A stretch of DNA of 64,000 bases from Protea cynaroides (GCA_028583415.1 CM053268.1:19763923-19827922); one strand, 5' to 3'. Shown: positions 34,511-46,072, numbered from the stretch's first letter. Numbers and translations: made by a program. The notes: generated by a model from the letters alone, not told the origin.

Positions 34511-36396
34511 GTAATTCCCAGATTGACACTGAGAGGGGGGGGGGGTGAATCAGTACCCACTAAAATTCTTCCCAACTATTTGAGGCCTGTCCTGATTGGT
34601 TAAACACTGCTGCCTTGAGCTGTCTGTCTTGGCTGTGCTGCCTTGAGCTGACTAGTTCACATACCTGTTCATTTACACATTTCGTGTAACACACCATGCC
34701 ACACACCTACAGGTATCCATACCAGAGGCTTGGCCTGCCTAGTGTGTACACCCAGACCTGCAACCCACGCACTTCACATACACAACAAAAATACACATCC
34801 ACAAGACACATCATATAACGTGGTTCACCAATCACACACTGTGATGGCTACTCCACGGGGCAATACCCTAACCAGGGTTTCGTATTATACCCAATACGCT
34901 ACTTCAATAGTATTCTGTTGCTACAACAACTTGGTGCTATATCACCAACGTAATCCAAGCTGCAACTTGAGATTCTGGGCAACTACCCTCAATCCTGTTA
35001 AGCCCCAACTTAACAGGTTACAATGAAATTGATATGGAATGTGTACAAACCCTTCCCAACATAATACATCTCACAGTATAAGGTTTGCGTGCGTGATTAC
35101 CTTCCCAGCGTGATCACTGCAAGTTTGACGCTCACAACGTAGAAGTTCCAAGCTCTCCTGTAGTGATAGATATGCTTCAATAGAGTAGAACTTCGGTATT
35201 CTTCCAATCTATCTCGCACAACATCATTCACATCAAAACATCACTCAGGCTCACTCTTCCCTCCAAACTACTCAAATGATCATGTATGTCAGATGGAGGA
35301 AGGTGGAGAGGAATTTTTTTCTTCAAGAAAAGCTCCAAATCCTCCTTTTTTCACCAAAACCCGTAGCTTTTTCTGTTCAAAACTCTGGTTTTTTTTTGTT
35401 AAAAAACATTCTTCTCGGAGAGAGAAGCTCGTGGGATTTTGAATCATCTCAATCGGAGATCGGACGGCCAAGATATGGCCATTTGAAGTTCGGCCGATCA
35501 GATTATTCCAAATGGAATCTTCTGGACTTGATTCCGTGCGCCGCGACACACTCTAGCGCTGCCACATCTGACGCAACGTACAACATTGTCGTCCTTTGAT
35601 TGGCGGAGAGGGAATCATCTCCTTCAGGCCGCTGGATCAAAGAGAAAAGGCGGGATTAAATAAGGGCCCTCAGATCGGCCTTTTTTTTGCTGCCTCATTG
35701 CGGCATTTCATCGAACAGATGGAGTGCATGCTGTATGCTTGCGGCACGCTGCCTGCTGTGCGCGCGGCAGGTGCCATGCGCGCTGCTTGCTGTGCGCGTG
35801 GCCCTGCTGTGCGTGCTGCCTGCTGGTGCGCGCGGCTGGTGGTGCGCGCTGCCTGTTGCTGTGCGCACTGGCTGCTGTGCGCGCGCGGCAGGTGGTGCGC
35901 GCTGCCTGTTGCTGTGCGCGCGCGGCAGGTGGTGTGCGCTGCCTGCTGTGCACGTGGCCCTGCTGTGCACGCAGTCTGCTGGTGCGCGCGGCTGGTGCCA
36001 TGCGCACTGCCCTGCGTGCGTGCTGCTGCTGGCTTGCTTGTGGCATGGCCCTGGCATGCTGGCAAGGCCTGCTGGCCTGGTGCCGCGGGCTTCTGCCCTG
36101 CTGGCTTGGGCTGGCTACCATGCTGGCCTGGCCACCCAAGGTGGGACCCACCTGGTCCCCACCCACTCTCTCTCCTCTTTCTCTCTCCTCCATTTTCTCT
36201 CTCTTCTTTCTCTCTCTTCTTATTTGGACTTTCTTGTCAACTTTCTTCAGTGGTTCTCTCACATCAACTGCTGTTAGAGCACTGTCCCAGTCATCATGAC
36301 TACCAGTGGGCCTTCAGACACTCTCTCTCCTCCATATCACCTTGTCAACTCAGAGTTGCCAACAATGACAACCTTAACTTGGTCAAGGTTCCAACA
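34511..36396 (-). repeat. Long 3' LTR of the SIRE-type element
   Basis: The minus strand runs from TGTTGGAACC to GGGAATTACA. It carries a C11 tract (G-run at 34535-34545 on plus) in ATTCACCC...CTCT context near its end. A strongly GC-rich repetitive block (35737-36110) lies inside. Only one LTR is present, so the low-coordinate limit is inferred from the TG...CA rule. Confidence 0.6.
35737..36110. repeat. GC-rich TGCGCG/CTGCCTGCTG repeat block in the LTR
   Basis: Short units such as GTGCGCGCTGCCTG and GCGCGCGGCAGGTGGTG recur. A larger unit beginning GTGCGCGTGGCCCTGCTGTG near 35801 recurs near 35948 (about 147 bp). The block lacks stops in most frames on both strands, which creates several overlapping spurious long frames. 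Confidence 0.8.
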
Positions 36397-36620
36397 AGCT
36401 CCCCCTTTGGAATTGTTGGCAACCCATATTACATGAGATGACTGCACACACCCTTTGCGCACATCCTTTCTCCCCCTTTGACAACAAGTTTCAAAGGACA
36501 TATAAACGAAAATACTCCCCCTTTAGATGAACTCCCCTTACATAGCCTCACCTGTAGGAGTGCCCACCACATCTTTCCAATCCTACAGATGAAAAGTGAT
36601 GCTATGTAGGCATCAACTCC
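36397..36620 (-). promoter_or_regulatory. Cluster of four polypurine tracts before the SIRE 3' LTR
   Basis: On the minus strand, GCAGGGGGAGT, TAAAGGGGGAGT, CAAAGGGGGAGA and CCAAAGGGGGAGCT occur between the pol stop and TGTTGGAACC. The last abuts the presumed LTR start at 36396. Such tracts prime plus-strand cDNA; repeated copies are typical of SIRE elements. Confidence 0.65.
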
Positions 36621-36637
36621 CCCTGCACATGTGCTAT

Positions 36638-37548
36638 CTACCGTGTGCCAAGAGTTACCACTCCTAGCTGGTCTCTGAGTTTCTCAAAAGAGTCCTTTGG
36701 AAGAGCCTTGGTGAAGATGTCTGCTACCTGGTCTGCTGTAGGAATAAAATCCAGTCTCACTTCCCCTTCAAGCACCTTGTCCTTCAAATAATGGTATCTT
36801 ATATCAATGTGTTTGGTTCTTGAGTGTTGCACCGGATTCTTGGAGATGTTAATTGCACTCATGTTGTCACATTTGATGATCACTGGCTCCGCACTGGTAA
36901 TACTGAAATCTGACATCTGTCTTTTCATCCAGATTACTTGAGTGCATGTGGCTGCCGCTGCTATGTACTCTACCTCTGCTGTAGATAAGGAAACAGATTC
37001 CTGTTTCTTGCTGTGCCATGCTACTAAGCTCTCTCCCAAAAAGAATGCACCACCACTAGTGCTCTTTCTGTCATCAATGCTACCAGCCCAGTCTGCATCT
37101 GAAAATGCTATCAAGGTGAAACTTCTAATCTTTGGATACCATAATCCATAGTCTGTTGTGCCTTTCAAATATCTGAGTATTCTCTTCACTGCCATCAAAT
37201 GAGTCTCCTTTGGGCAAGCCTGGAATCTGGCTACTAGGCAAACTGCTTGCAAAATATCAGGCCTTGAAGCTGTCAAATACAGTAAACTGCCAATCATTGA
37301 CCTATACAATGTCTGATCAACTGTTGGTGAATTATCTTCTGAGCTCAGCTTGATATTCACTGTCATTGGTGTCCCTACTGGTTTACAGTCCTTCATCACA
37401 AATTTCTTCAACACCTCCTTGGTATACTTTATTTGAGAGATGAAGATGCCATTTTGCCTCTGCTGAACTTGTAGACCCAAAAAATAGGATAACTCCCCTA
37501 GCATAGACATCTCAAACTCTGTCCTCATTTTCTCAGCAAAATTTTTAC
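36638..37548 (-). pseudogene. Copia reverse transcriptase C-terminus and RNase H
   Basis: About 300 uninterrupted codons. They include LGELSYFLGLQVQQ, YRSMIGSLLYLTASRPDI, the RNase H Asp in FSDADWAG, KSTSGGAFFLG, LSTAEVEYIAAA with the catalytic Glu, and NPVQHSRTKHIDIRYH. The stop follows LGVVTLGTR. There is no internal stop or frameshift, so this end is young, but gag, protease, integrase and the RT active site are absent. It is a dead fragment rather than a host gene. Confidence 0.88.
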
Positions 37549-38296
37549 ATAGCTTGTCACAATGTCCTCCAAGCTCACTCCACGTCTCATAACCTGTACA
37601 GCCCCTCAAGCCCAAAAACCTGTCGACTAGTCTACATACCTGCCCAGCCATAGCCACTTCCCTGCTCCCTTTATCAGACCTCTGCTCCTATAAAACCAGA
37701 AGCAACCACTGCCCAAGAGGAGGCTGGCTGAGAGGAGCCAAGAAAAAAAAAACCGGAGGGGAGAAGGGAGAGAAAATACAGAGAGGTTTTGAGAAGAGGA
37801 AGAGTGAAGTTGAGAGAGAGAAATGAAAACAGAAGAGAGAAGGGGGAAACGAAAGGAGGGGTTGGAGTTCTTAGGTTTCAAAAAGAGTGAGTGGAAAGGT
37901 TTTAGCAAACAAGAAAGAGGCCAGATGTGTGTGGGTTTGAAGCTGAGGAAAATGTAAGTTGGGGCTCAAGAATCTACATGGAGACTTGGAATCACTCCAA
38001 CACAATTGGCGCTTATGTTTTATCTTTTTTCATATTCACTTATTGGACTCATTCCGGTAAACATCCTTGTTATTATTACTCGTTTATCATGTGGTGGTTT
38101 GTCGTATGATCAGTTTGGTCCTCCCTACTTGATTGAATGTTTTTCTATGCATGATCCTATGATAATTGATGGTATCTCAAAAGATTGAAGTTGGAGTCTA
38201 GTTATCCTTTGGTGATCATGGTTATTGTATAGTAGAGCTCTATGTACTAAGGATAGGCTCATCCCTTTTCCTTGAATTTTTCCATTGCCAATATAA
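37549..38296. other. Sequence 5' of the SIRE fragment; pyrimidine-rich on the minus strand
   Basis: 37660-37920 reads as a C/T-rich leader on the minus strand. A TTTTATAGGAGC motif near 37690 is followed by an ATG and a GTATGT donor-like site. This could be a promoter plus first exon captured upstream of the truncation, but no downstream exon is recognisable. Confidence 0.25.
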
Positions 38297-38306
38297 TTAT
38301 TTGGAT

Positions 38307-39962
38307 GAAAAAAAATCAACTATCCCCCATAATAGTTTTGAAATATCACCTACCACCCACACCTTTCAAAAAAATCAACTACCATCTAAACGTTTACTAC
38401 CATTAATCAAGTAGATCCACTCCGTTTAACGAATCCCGTTAGTTGCTGATGTCATCCAAAAATGAATTTTAATTGGACAATAATACCCAAACAGATAAGT
38501 TGAAAGACCTTTTTACCCTCCCTCAGTTAACTGACCCTAAACCCCCAAATGGTAAGCTCAAGATGAGCAGAAGCGATTCGATTCTCTAGCCGGTCTCTGT
38601 GTTCGTTAGAGGACTCAAATATCAAATACCAATAGCGTCCCTTGTATTTCTGATTCTGTAATCGACCAATGAATGTTCAGATCATGTGATGATGATATAT
38701 GGGAACGATGGAATGGAAGAAGAAAGCGAGATCCAGGAAAAGAACGAGGGTGAAGATCACAGGGTAGGGATGAGTTGCAGGGAGGAGAAAAAGATCAGAG
38801 CATGTAATGCACGGTAGACAGGGTTATTATTGTTATTATATTTTTAATGAGAGAGAAGCCTTTAGGCAGTTTGAAAAGCAGAAAAAAATCATAAAAGTAG
38901 AACGAAAGGGAAAGGTTTTAGAAAAGGGTTAAAACTAAGGGGTTTCAAAAACAACTTCTAGAACCAACGAGAGGGTAAGAAGAGTGGCTGATTTCTCTGA
39001 GGCGGGAGAAGCGGAACCAAAGGCAGTTTATTGCACAGGAGAGAGGGAGTTTATTGCGAGGATGGAGATGCAAAATCTGGACTTTGATCAAACCTTCTGC
39101 ATTTTGGTAAAATCAGATAGGAAGTTCAATGAAACCACGAACTGAGATCAAGCTTCTTACATCCACTTGCAATGGCAGCTAATCCATCATCTCCAATGCC
39201 CGTGAGATATCTTCCCGTCTTGACACCTCTTTCTTTCTTTCTTCCCAAAAAAATGTCAGACTCTGTTTTCCTCTCCTCAACCCTTTCTCAATGATTTTAA
39301 TCGGAGAGGACCCAGGAGGGGGCCATGCCAGCATCAAATGGAACCAGGAGCTGAAGTGGTGACGAGTGACTACCGGAGGAGGCTAGCCTGGTAGGCGAAC
39401 TAGGTCATTTGCTGGGGACAGAGTGCTGTCGATTCTTGGAAAAACCCTAATCGATTGAACATATATCTTGTTGCCCTTGTTGACTATGGTTGTGGCGATC
39501 GTGGCAGAGATAACGATCGGGGTGATTTTACTTCCCCTACAGTTCTTTTTGTTACTGGCGGTGGCTTTATCTCTATTGACAGCCTGGGGAGGATTATCAG
39601 ATAGGAGCACTGTTACGGAACACAAGTTGTACTAAGAAAAGAGGAAAGAGGGAATAGTCCACCGTTTCAAAGGGAAGGGGAAGAGTCCACCATTTCTGAT
39701 TCATCACCTGGATCAGTGGTGCAGGGCAACAGAGCAGAGGAAAGAAGAAGAAAGAGACAAAAAGAAGAAAAAGAAGAAAAGGGTTATATTAGTAATTTTA
39801 CTAGCTTTAAATTTTTCAAATTAATAACATAAAGGGTAAAATTATCTAATGTTGATTTCCGTCACCTCCATCAGTTACTTGGGTGTAGTCGATGTTTTTT
39901 GAAAACTGTGGGTGGTAGGTGATGTTTCGAAACTATTATGGGGGGTAGCTGACTTTTTTTTC
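38307..39962. mobile_element. Mutator-like non-autonomous element, 1656 bp
   Basis: TTATTTGGAT is duplicated exactly at 38297-38306 and 39963-39972. Terminal inverted repeats begin GAAAAAAAATCAACTATCCC on the left, with GAAAAAAAAGTCAGCTACCC as the complement of the right end. They stay alignable for over 70 bp (CCATAATAGTTT..GAAA.ATCACCTACCACCCACA). Long TIRs and a 9-10 bp duplication fit Mutator-like elements. The interior has no transposase; a minus-strand frame at 39383-39625 is unidentified and could be captured sequence. Confidence 0.85.
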
Positions 39963-40009
39963 TTATTTGGATTGGTTTCATATCTTGTATTCAAATCCGA
40001 TCTGATCTC

Positions 40010-40480
40010 ATCACCCTCACCCTTGATCCCATAGATTGATCCTGAATTTTGATGAGATTAAAATACATCCATTGATCATAAATTGTTAATGTGAATTTTA
40101 ATATGGTCATTAGATGTGATTTTAATCAATTTGAACCATTGGATTGTCTTGATAAGTGACTTTATTGAATCTGAACGGTTAGATTATCATGATGAGTGAT
40201 CTAAACCATTGGATTGTCATTGTGAGTGATTTTGAGTGATATAAACCGTTGAATCTGGATCATAATTGATTTAGATAAATCTGAGCCACTAATTTCTTAG
40301 TCTGATCATGATTATATCTTGATGTGAGATCTGAGCCATTGATATTGGCTGTTTTGATGAAATCTAAGTGTTGATCATAATAAGAGATCTGACCGTTAAA
40401 TTAAGGATCTGATCTGATAGATTGTTGATGTGAGAGATTCTTTGAATCCAGACTGTTGATCGAGGATCTGATTTGATACA
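40010..40480. repeat. Decayed repeats with an AACCATTGGAT-type word
   Basis: Variants of GATCTGA.CCATTGGATTGTCATG.TGAGTGAT recur about every 45-55 bp (for example near 40130, 40180, 40205, 40245, 40325). Copies are poor and the boundaries soft. Confidence 0.5.
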
Positions 40481-41051
40481 CTAAGATATATTTTGACTAA
40501 TAATAATACATGAGATGCCATATCTGTTATGCTCACATGTTTGTTGTTATGCTCATTCAAATGCTTCTTGCTATATTGATTCACATGCTTTCTTGCTATA
40601 GCTGAGATGATACATGTTGATTACTTGCCTTGTTTGAATTGTTGGCAATAACTTACTTTCTGTTACACCCTAGTCGAACTGCCATATATGTACACCTAGT
40701 AGACATATTAGGTGTAAGGATGTGCATGTAGGCACTCACATTCAAGGAAGGGTAAAAGTGAAAAGATAAAAACTTTTAATCAAGAATGATCAAGCTTAGC
40801 CCAACACGTTCCAAAATTAGGGTTTTTTGGTCAAGGGTAGCTAGGACGATCCCTATCCCTCAGTTCATTTCTCCTAAGGTGTAGAAACCTAGATAGATGT
40901 GATGTGAATCTAACCATAGATCTTTTAGGTTCATTACTCGGTCCCATGGGACCACCCACATTCCGACCCAAGTAGCTCACCTAATGAACATCAAGTTGAT
41001 TCTAAACTACGCGGATCTTGATTCTTAAGGCAAACCTTAAGATACGTAGGT

Positions 41052-43453
41052 TGTAAGACCCGTATCGAACTAACCGGTCTTACCACCTTGTACCAGGTCT
41101 ACCTATCATAGTCGAGCCAAGTTGACCAAGTGCGTGAAGAAACCACAAGACCAGGTATGAAGTCTAACCCAAAAACAGTAAATGTGAGGGTAGGGTCGCA
41201 TGTCTAAATAGGTAGGGTCGACCCCACCTCAACAGAAGTCCAACCCATGACTTTCTAGTCATAGGGTCGTATGACTAGAAAAACGTAGGGTCGACGGATT
41301 TTGCGACCCTACGTTCGACCCTACGATGACAGACAAAAACCAAAAATTAGGAAACTTTCCTAATTTAAAGGGGATCTTTTCTAAACTCATTGAAACTTAT
41401 TATGGAGGGTTTTTCTCTATAAATAGGACGTCCCTTAACCTCTTTCACTCCTTTAAAACCCTAATTGAGAGTGAGAGAAGGAGAAAGAGAAGGAAGAGAA
41501 GAAGAGAAGGAACTTGAAGAAAAAACTAAGGAAGAACTTGAAGAAAAGACTAAGGAAGAGGAGGAAGTTCAGAGAAACCTCTGAATTAAGGTATGAACCT
41601 AATTCCCTACCTGAATAAGAGAGCCTAGAATAGTTATAAAGAACATAGGATTAGGAGAAACCCAAATCATCCATCCATGGATAAATTCCAAGAGAATCCA
41701 TGGAAGAAATCATTGTGGACAATGGAAAGTGTATCAAAATTATAGTTTTGAACCATAAAACAAGCATATGATGGACCATGAAAGTAAGCCAAATGATCCA
41801 AACATGAAGGGATGGACTTTAGAATGAAAGGTCGACTCTAAACACGTGTGGTCGCATGTAGGGTCAAATGATATTCGACCATACGAAACCACAGGATCGA
41901 CCACATGCCCTTGGGAAGTTCCAGGGAGGGTGTGGTCGCACGTAGGGTCGAATGGTATCCGACCCCACGTCCGACCCTACACCCTAGGGTCGCAGAAACT
42001 GCTACCCTAGGTGCGACCCTACATGAGACCCTACACCCTGGGGTTGTAGAAACTGCTACCTTAGGTGCTACCCTACCCTGCGACCCTACAGTTTTTGTTA
42101 GTCTAAACTTATAAGAATTAATTCTAGTTAAAATCTATCGACTTGTTAGGCATTTTCAGTGATTTAAACATGATTTACAAAGCTTGAACGAGGAACTATC
42201 ATCGACAAAAGGTGAGGGAATAAGACCTAAATTAATTGACTAATAATAAACTATTTTTGTTATTTGAGTCCAATACCATGAATGAATCTATGTTTTTATG
42301 ATTGTAATGCGCATATCACATGTCATCCACTATTCCTGTAATTACTGTTCATGCATATTTAATTTTTGTTTATTTATAATATGATGTTGATGATGATGCT
42401 AGGGATAGGCATGTGAATGTTTGTGTGTGGTTTATGTACTTGATGCGAGTGGGGCATCAGGGGAGGACGTGACATTGTGGTTCATCTTGGTCATCAAACT
42501 CTAGCTCTATCTCTACTCAAGTCTTGTCCACTAACATCGTCGTATTGCCATTACCTTAGCAAAACTATTACGTCGTAGGGCATCAGGGGAAGTGGTCTCG
42601 GACCGTGTAGTCTCTGACTCTGCCGGGGGGCCTTAGTTCTATCTCTATGGACATATTGAGGGATGCTGGGGTGAGGCCTTGGATACACTATTTGACATTA
42701 GGATTGGTTAGTTGCGAGCCCAGTTTGCAAGCCCTCGCCAACAGGGGCTTACGTGTTGGTATGGGTAGAGCATCAGGGAAAGTGTGATGTGGTGCGGTCC
42801 TAAGCACTTTAGCTCTATCTCTATTCCATGGTGGGTGCATGTGGGGGCGACAATGGTGTTTGATCCATTGGGCGGTTCCACATATTCGTGTATAGAGGTG
42901 CGGTGGCCACCTATCCTTTCTATTGCACATTGTAAACTTATAAAGCAAACCAAAGATATGAATTGAATGCATGCATATGTTTGTTGCATTGTTTTGTTTA
43001 CTCACTGAGCTCAAGTTGGAGAGCTGACCCTTGCGCGTGCAATTCTTTTTAGTTTCTGATGTTGCGGGTATTACGGTTGAAGATTATGTCAACACGCCAA
43101 CATATAAACGAGTGGCGGCTATGATGAACAAGCTGTGGAGACTATTGTGATCATTAAGCGAGCGTTTCAACTGTAGATACGCTTAGTGTTTAACTTTCGT
43201 ATTTGGATATTTGTAATAAGTATTAAATTATGTTTTGATTACTTGGAGATAAATGAAATATTAATTATTTATCATGACTAGACCTCAGTTCATTATCTGT
43301 AAGACTTTCGCTATTTACTTTATTATCTTTGATTAATGTGAAATGTGTTTTGGTTTAACATGGTGGGATAGCCTATTCGAGATCCTGGTTGAACCATTGG
43401 TTTATTGACGGTTCATCACACCATTCTGGTTGGTGCAAAATTGAGGTGTGACA
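41052..43453 (+). repeat. 5' LTR (LTR A), 2402 bp, of a decayed plus-strand gypsy element
   Basis: TGTAAGACCCGTATCG starts and GAGGTGTGACA ends the repeat, immediately followed by a tRNA-Met primer site. It is a diverged subfamily of the LTRs at 50458-61773. Instead of ACCGGTCGACCGGT motifs it carries GTAGGGTCG motif clusters at 41190-41335 and 41825-42095. A shortened version of the CxCxxC exon-like frame lies at 43053-43150. Confidence 0.85.
41190..41335. repeat. GTAGGGTCG motif cluster in LTR A
   Basis: Several copies of TAGGGTCG in both orientations occur (for example TAGGGTCGACCCCACC near 41213 and CGACCCTACGTTCGACCCTA near 41310). A second, denser cluster lies at 41825-42095. The position in the LTR is the same as that of the ACCGGTCGACCGGT clusters of the sister subfamily. 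Confidence 0.65.
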
Positions 43454-43456
43454 ACT

Positions 43457-43468
43457 TGGTATCAGAGC
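43457..43468 (+). promoter_or_regulatory. Primer binding site, initiator tRNA-Met type
   Basis: TGGTATCAGAGC lies three bases after the LTR A end. It is complementary to the 3' end of initiator tRNA-Met, the usual primer of Del/Tekay chromoviruses. Confidence 0.85.
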
Positions 43469-44159
43469 TCTCAGGCCTTGCCCATTAAACCTGAATACTT
43501 CCACTGGAGTCCATGAACTGAGTTAGGATAAATTAAAAACTTTAATACAAACACACCATAAGCACCTGTGTTGGTTGAGACATAACTTAAACAAGACAAT
43601 AATGTACATATAAAAGGTGGAACTATATATATATACACAAAGAGAAAGAGAGAATTCAAAATTTATCATGATAAACAAATAATATAGGGTACTATCTATA
43701 AGTCGGACAGTTGCCTAAGTATACAAAGGATATAGTACAGTCACAAGAAGGAAGCATCTGGAAAGCAGAAAAATTGAAATATCGAGTTGGTACTCACAGG
43801 ATGTGAAACTCGATGTATGATAGAGAAAGAAGAAAAATGGCTAGTAATGCCTAAATCCCTGTAGGGAAAAAGGAAAAGATCTTGGGTTAAATCCAATAGA
43901 GATAGGAAAATAATAGCTATACACAAAAAATTAAGAGTAACTATAAAAGAAGATAAAGCTATACTCCTGGGTGACGTGGAGACTCTGAGTGAGATCCACT
44001 ACAAGCTGATCCTGTAAGACCCGCACTCAATGAACCCGATCTAAACCTTGATTTCATGTCGTATTAGGTCTTCCAATCATTATCGGGCCAGACGGGACGA
44101 GCGGATGACAACCAGGTACGAAATCGGACCAAACATACCAACTTAAGTATGAATTTTAT

Positions 44160-44215
44160 TCATACCGGTCGATGGTACCGGTCTATGGTACCGGTCGACC
44201 GGTATAGTCTGCACA
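44160..44215. repeat. GGTCGACC palindrome cluster upstream of the LTR TATA box
   Basis: CATACCGGTCGATGGTACCG, GTCTATGGTACCGG and CGGTCGACCGGTAT occur in a 50-bp stretch about 110 bp before the TATA-like sequence. A second cluster lies at 44785-44940 inside the proposed first intron. Equivalent pairs occur in LTRs C, D and E. Confidence 0.65.
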
Positions 44216-44363
44216 GCAGACTACCAAGATCTGGAATTGGATCTCTGCGGGTTTTACTTTTCTAATTTTGAATCCTAGGACTTTCCTAATCCTAAGAGGC
44301 TTCCTAGACCTAATTTATAGCCTATTTAAACCCCTCTAAACCTCCTAGAATCCCTTCCATTGA

Positions 44364-46072
44364 TCCTCACAAATCCTAGAGAGGAGAAGGAGATTGGAGA
44401 AGGAGAAGGAGATTGGAGAAGGAGAAGGAGCTAGGAAGAAGAAGGAAGAGCCACCGTTGCCGTTCGACGACGCACACCTTACGCTGGTCGACGGTAAGTG
44501 TTTAAACCCTCCCTCTCACATTATGACTCTAGGATGGTTGGGTTGCTTGGATCAATACCATGCAAAGCCGGTATTGACCTAAACCCTACTTTGCCGTCAA
44601 ACCCTAATTTAGTTGTTAAACCCTAGATTCGAGTTCTAGGATGAATACCATCAAAACTAGGACTTGAATGGAGTTGGAAACAACTCTAACTCAATCCTCA
44701 GACCTAGATTGTGTAGGAGAAACCCTAGAATCAATAGGGAATGACCGACGACAATCGAAAAACCAAGTGTATAGTCTTCCGGAGACATACCGGTCGACTA
44801 TACCGGTTGCACCCTGTACGACCCGTATGTTGCGACCGGTACCTCCCGGGGGCTGGTCTGTGGGGACCGGCTGACCATATCGGTCGCTGGTTTTCCCCAC
44901 AGTGCTACGATCGGTACATGCAACCGGTCAACTCTGTGAGTGTATTTTTGTAACCTCGTTGGTTTTCTGACCAACGTAAACCCTAAGAAACTATTCTAAT
45001 GGAACCCTAATATTGTATAGGACTTTGTGATAGCACGTTTGGATCTTGCGACGTGGAGCAAGCTATCAAACGAGCGTCAGGTAAGGGAATCAGACCTAAA
45101 CCCTAATAATTAACGGACAGTAAACCGTTGCTAATAACCCTGAACCTTTGGTATGATGTTTGTGCATTCTCACATGTCATATGTTATTTCCAGTTATTAT
45201 ATTTGTTCATGCATATTCCATATGCTAGGATGTGATTGTTAGGCATGTGATTGTTTTCGTTAGTGTGTGGAATGGGAAGGGCCTGGGGCCTGGGATCATT
45301 CCTCACACTAGCACCTTTTCGTAGTTCTATCTTAGCATGCTTGGTGCGGGTAGGGCATCAGGGGGAGGTCGTGACACTGTGGTCTCCGGCCTGGCCACCA
45401 CGCTCTAGCTCTATCTCTATGCCGTAGGGAGTTATGTTGGGATAGAGTCTACTTGCGTATTGTTTTGTCTTAGCATGCTTGGTGTGGGTAGGGCATCAGG
45501 GGGAGGTCGTGGCACTGTGGTCTCTGGCCTGGCCACCACGCTCTAGCTCTATCTCTATGTCATAGGGAGCTGTACTGGGATAGAGCCTATAGTGATGACA
45601 TATAGGATTAGTTAGTTGCGAGCCCAGTTTGCAAGCCCTAGCCAGTAGGGGCTTATGTATTGGTATGGGTAGAGCATTAGGGGAGGTAGTGGATGCCTTA
45701 GCTCTATCTCTATTCCATGATGGGTGCATGTGGGTCGGCAGCGGTGTGATCTACTGTGCGATGCTACACACTCGTGTATAGAGGTGCGGTAGCCGACAAC
45801 CCTTTCTATAGCACATTGTAAACTTAAACCAGACTACAACATAAATGATTGTTATTCATGCATATAATATTGATTCACTGTCTAATTGTCTTACTGAGCT
45901 AAGTTGTGAGCTCACCCTTGTGTATACACTATTTTTAGATGTTGATGCAGGTTACACGGTGGACGACTATGTGAACGCTTCGGCGTATGGAGGTGTTGCT
46001 GCTCTGGATGTGCAAGCAGGAGAGGACGAGCATGACGCTTCATGCGAGTGCCCTTTCTGCGTGTACCTTTGA
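44364..46072 (+). other. Candidate spliced small ORF encoded inside the LTR
   Basis: Three open segments are joined by good splice signals in matching phase: exon A 44364-44493 (donor G|GTAAGTG), exon B 45021-45080 (acceptor TTGTATAG, donor CAG|GTAAGG) and exon C 45939-46072 (acceptor TATTTTTAG). The joined frame is about 107 codons: a Lys/Glu-rich start (EGARKKKEEPPLPFDDAHL), CDSTFGSCDVEQAIKRAS, then DAGYTVDDYVNASAYGG and a C-terminal DEHDASCECPFCVYL before TGA. There is no ATG in exon A downstream of the in-frame stop at 44361. Function is unknown; it could equally be a spliced noncoding leader whose frame is open by chance. Confidence 0.4.
45939..46072 (+). other. Conserved CxCxxC exon-like frame, LTR B copy
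   Basis: This is the reference copy of the 3' exon-like frame found in five LTRs. It begins at an AG acceptor after a T-rich tract and ends CECPFCVYL-stop. Counterparts are at 28110-28243, 59857-59990 and 62997-63130 (minus) and 43053-43150 (plus, tail altered). Confidence 0.5.

Larger units (their letters stand above)
34511..37548 (-). mobile_element. 5'-truncated SIRE-type Ty1/copia element
   Basis: On the minus strand, the RT end and RNase H (37548-36638) are followed by several polypurine tracts and a long 3' LTR (36396-34511). Multiple GGGGGAG tracts downstream of the pol stop are a known feature of the SIRE/Maximus lineage. The 5' end is lost just after the RT catalytic box: normal wording resumes at DKLCKNFAEKM, preceded by unrelated sequence. 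Confidence 0.75.

Noticed and set aside
34101..34514. His/Pro-rich frame of 137 codons
   Set aside because: Low-complexity composition, overlapping open frames on both strands, no recognisable domain, and next to LTR sequence.
35596..36441. Overlapping long open frames on both strands, up to 281 codons
   Set aside because: They arise from a GC-rich TGCGCG/CTGCCTG repeat that lacks stop codons in most frames. The products are Cys/Ala/Arg-rich repeats with no family resemblance, inside a retrotransposon LTR.
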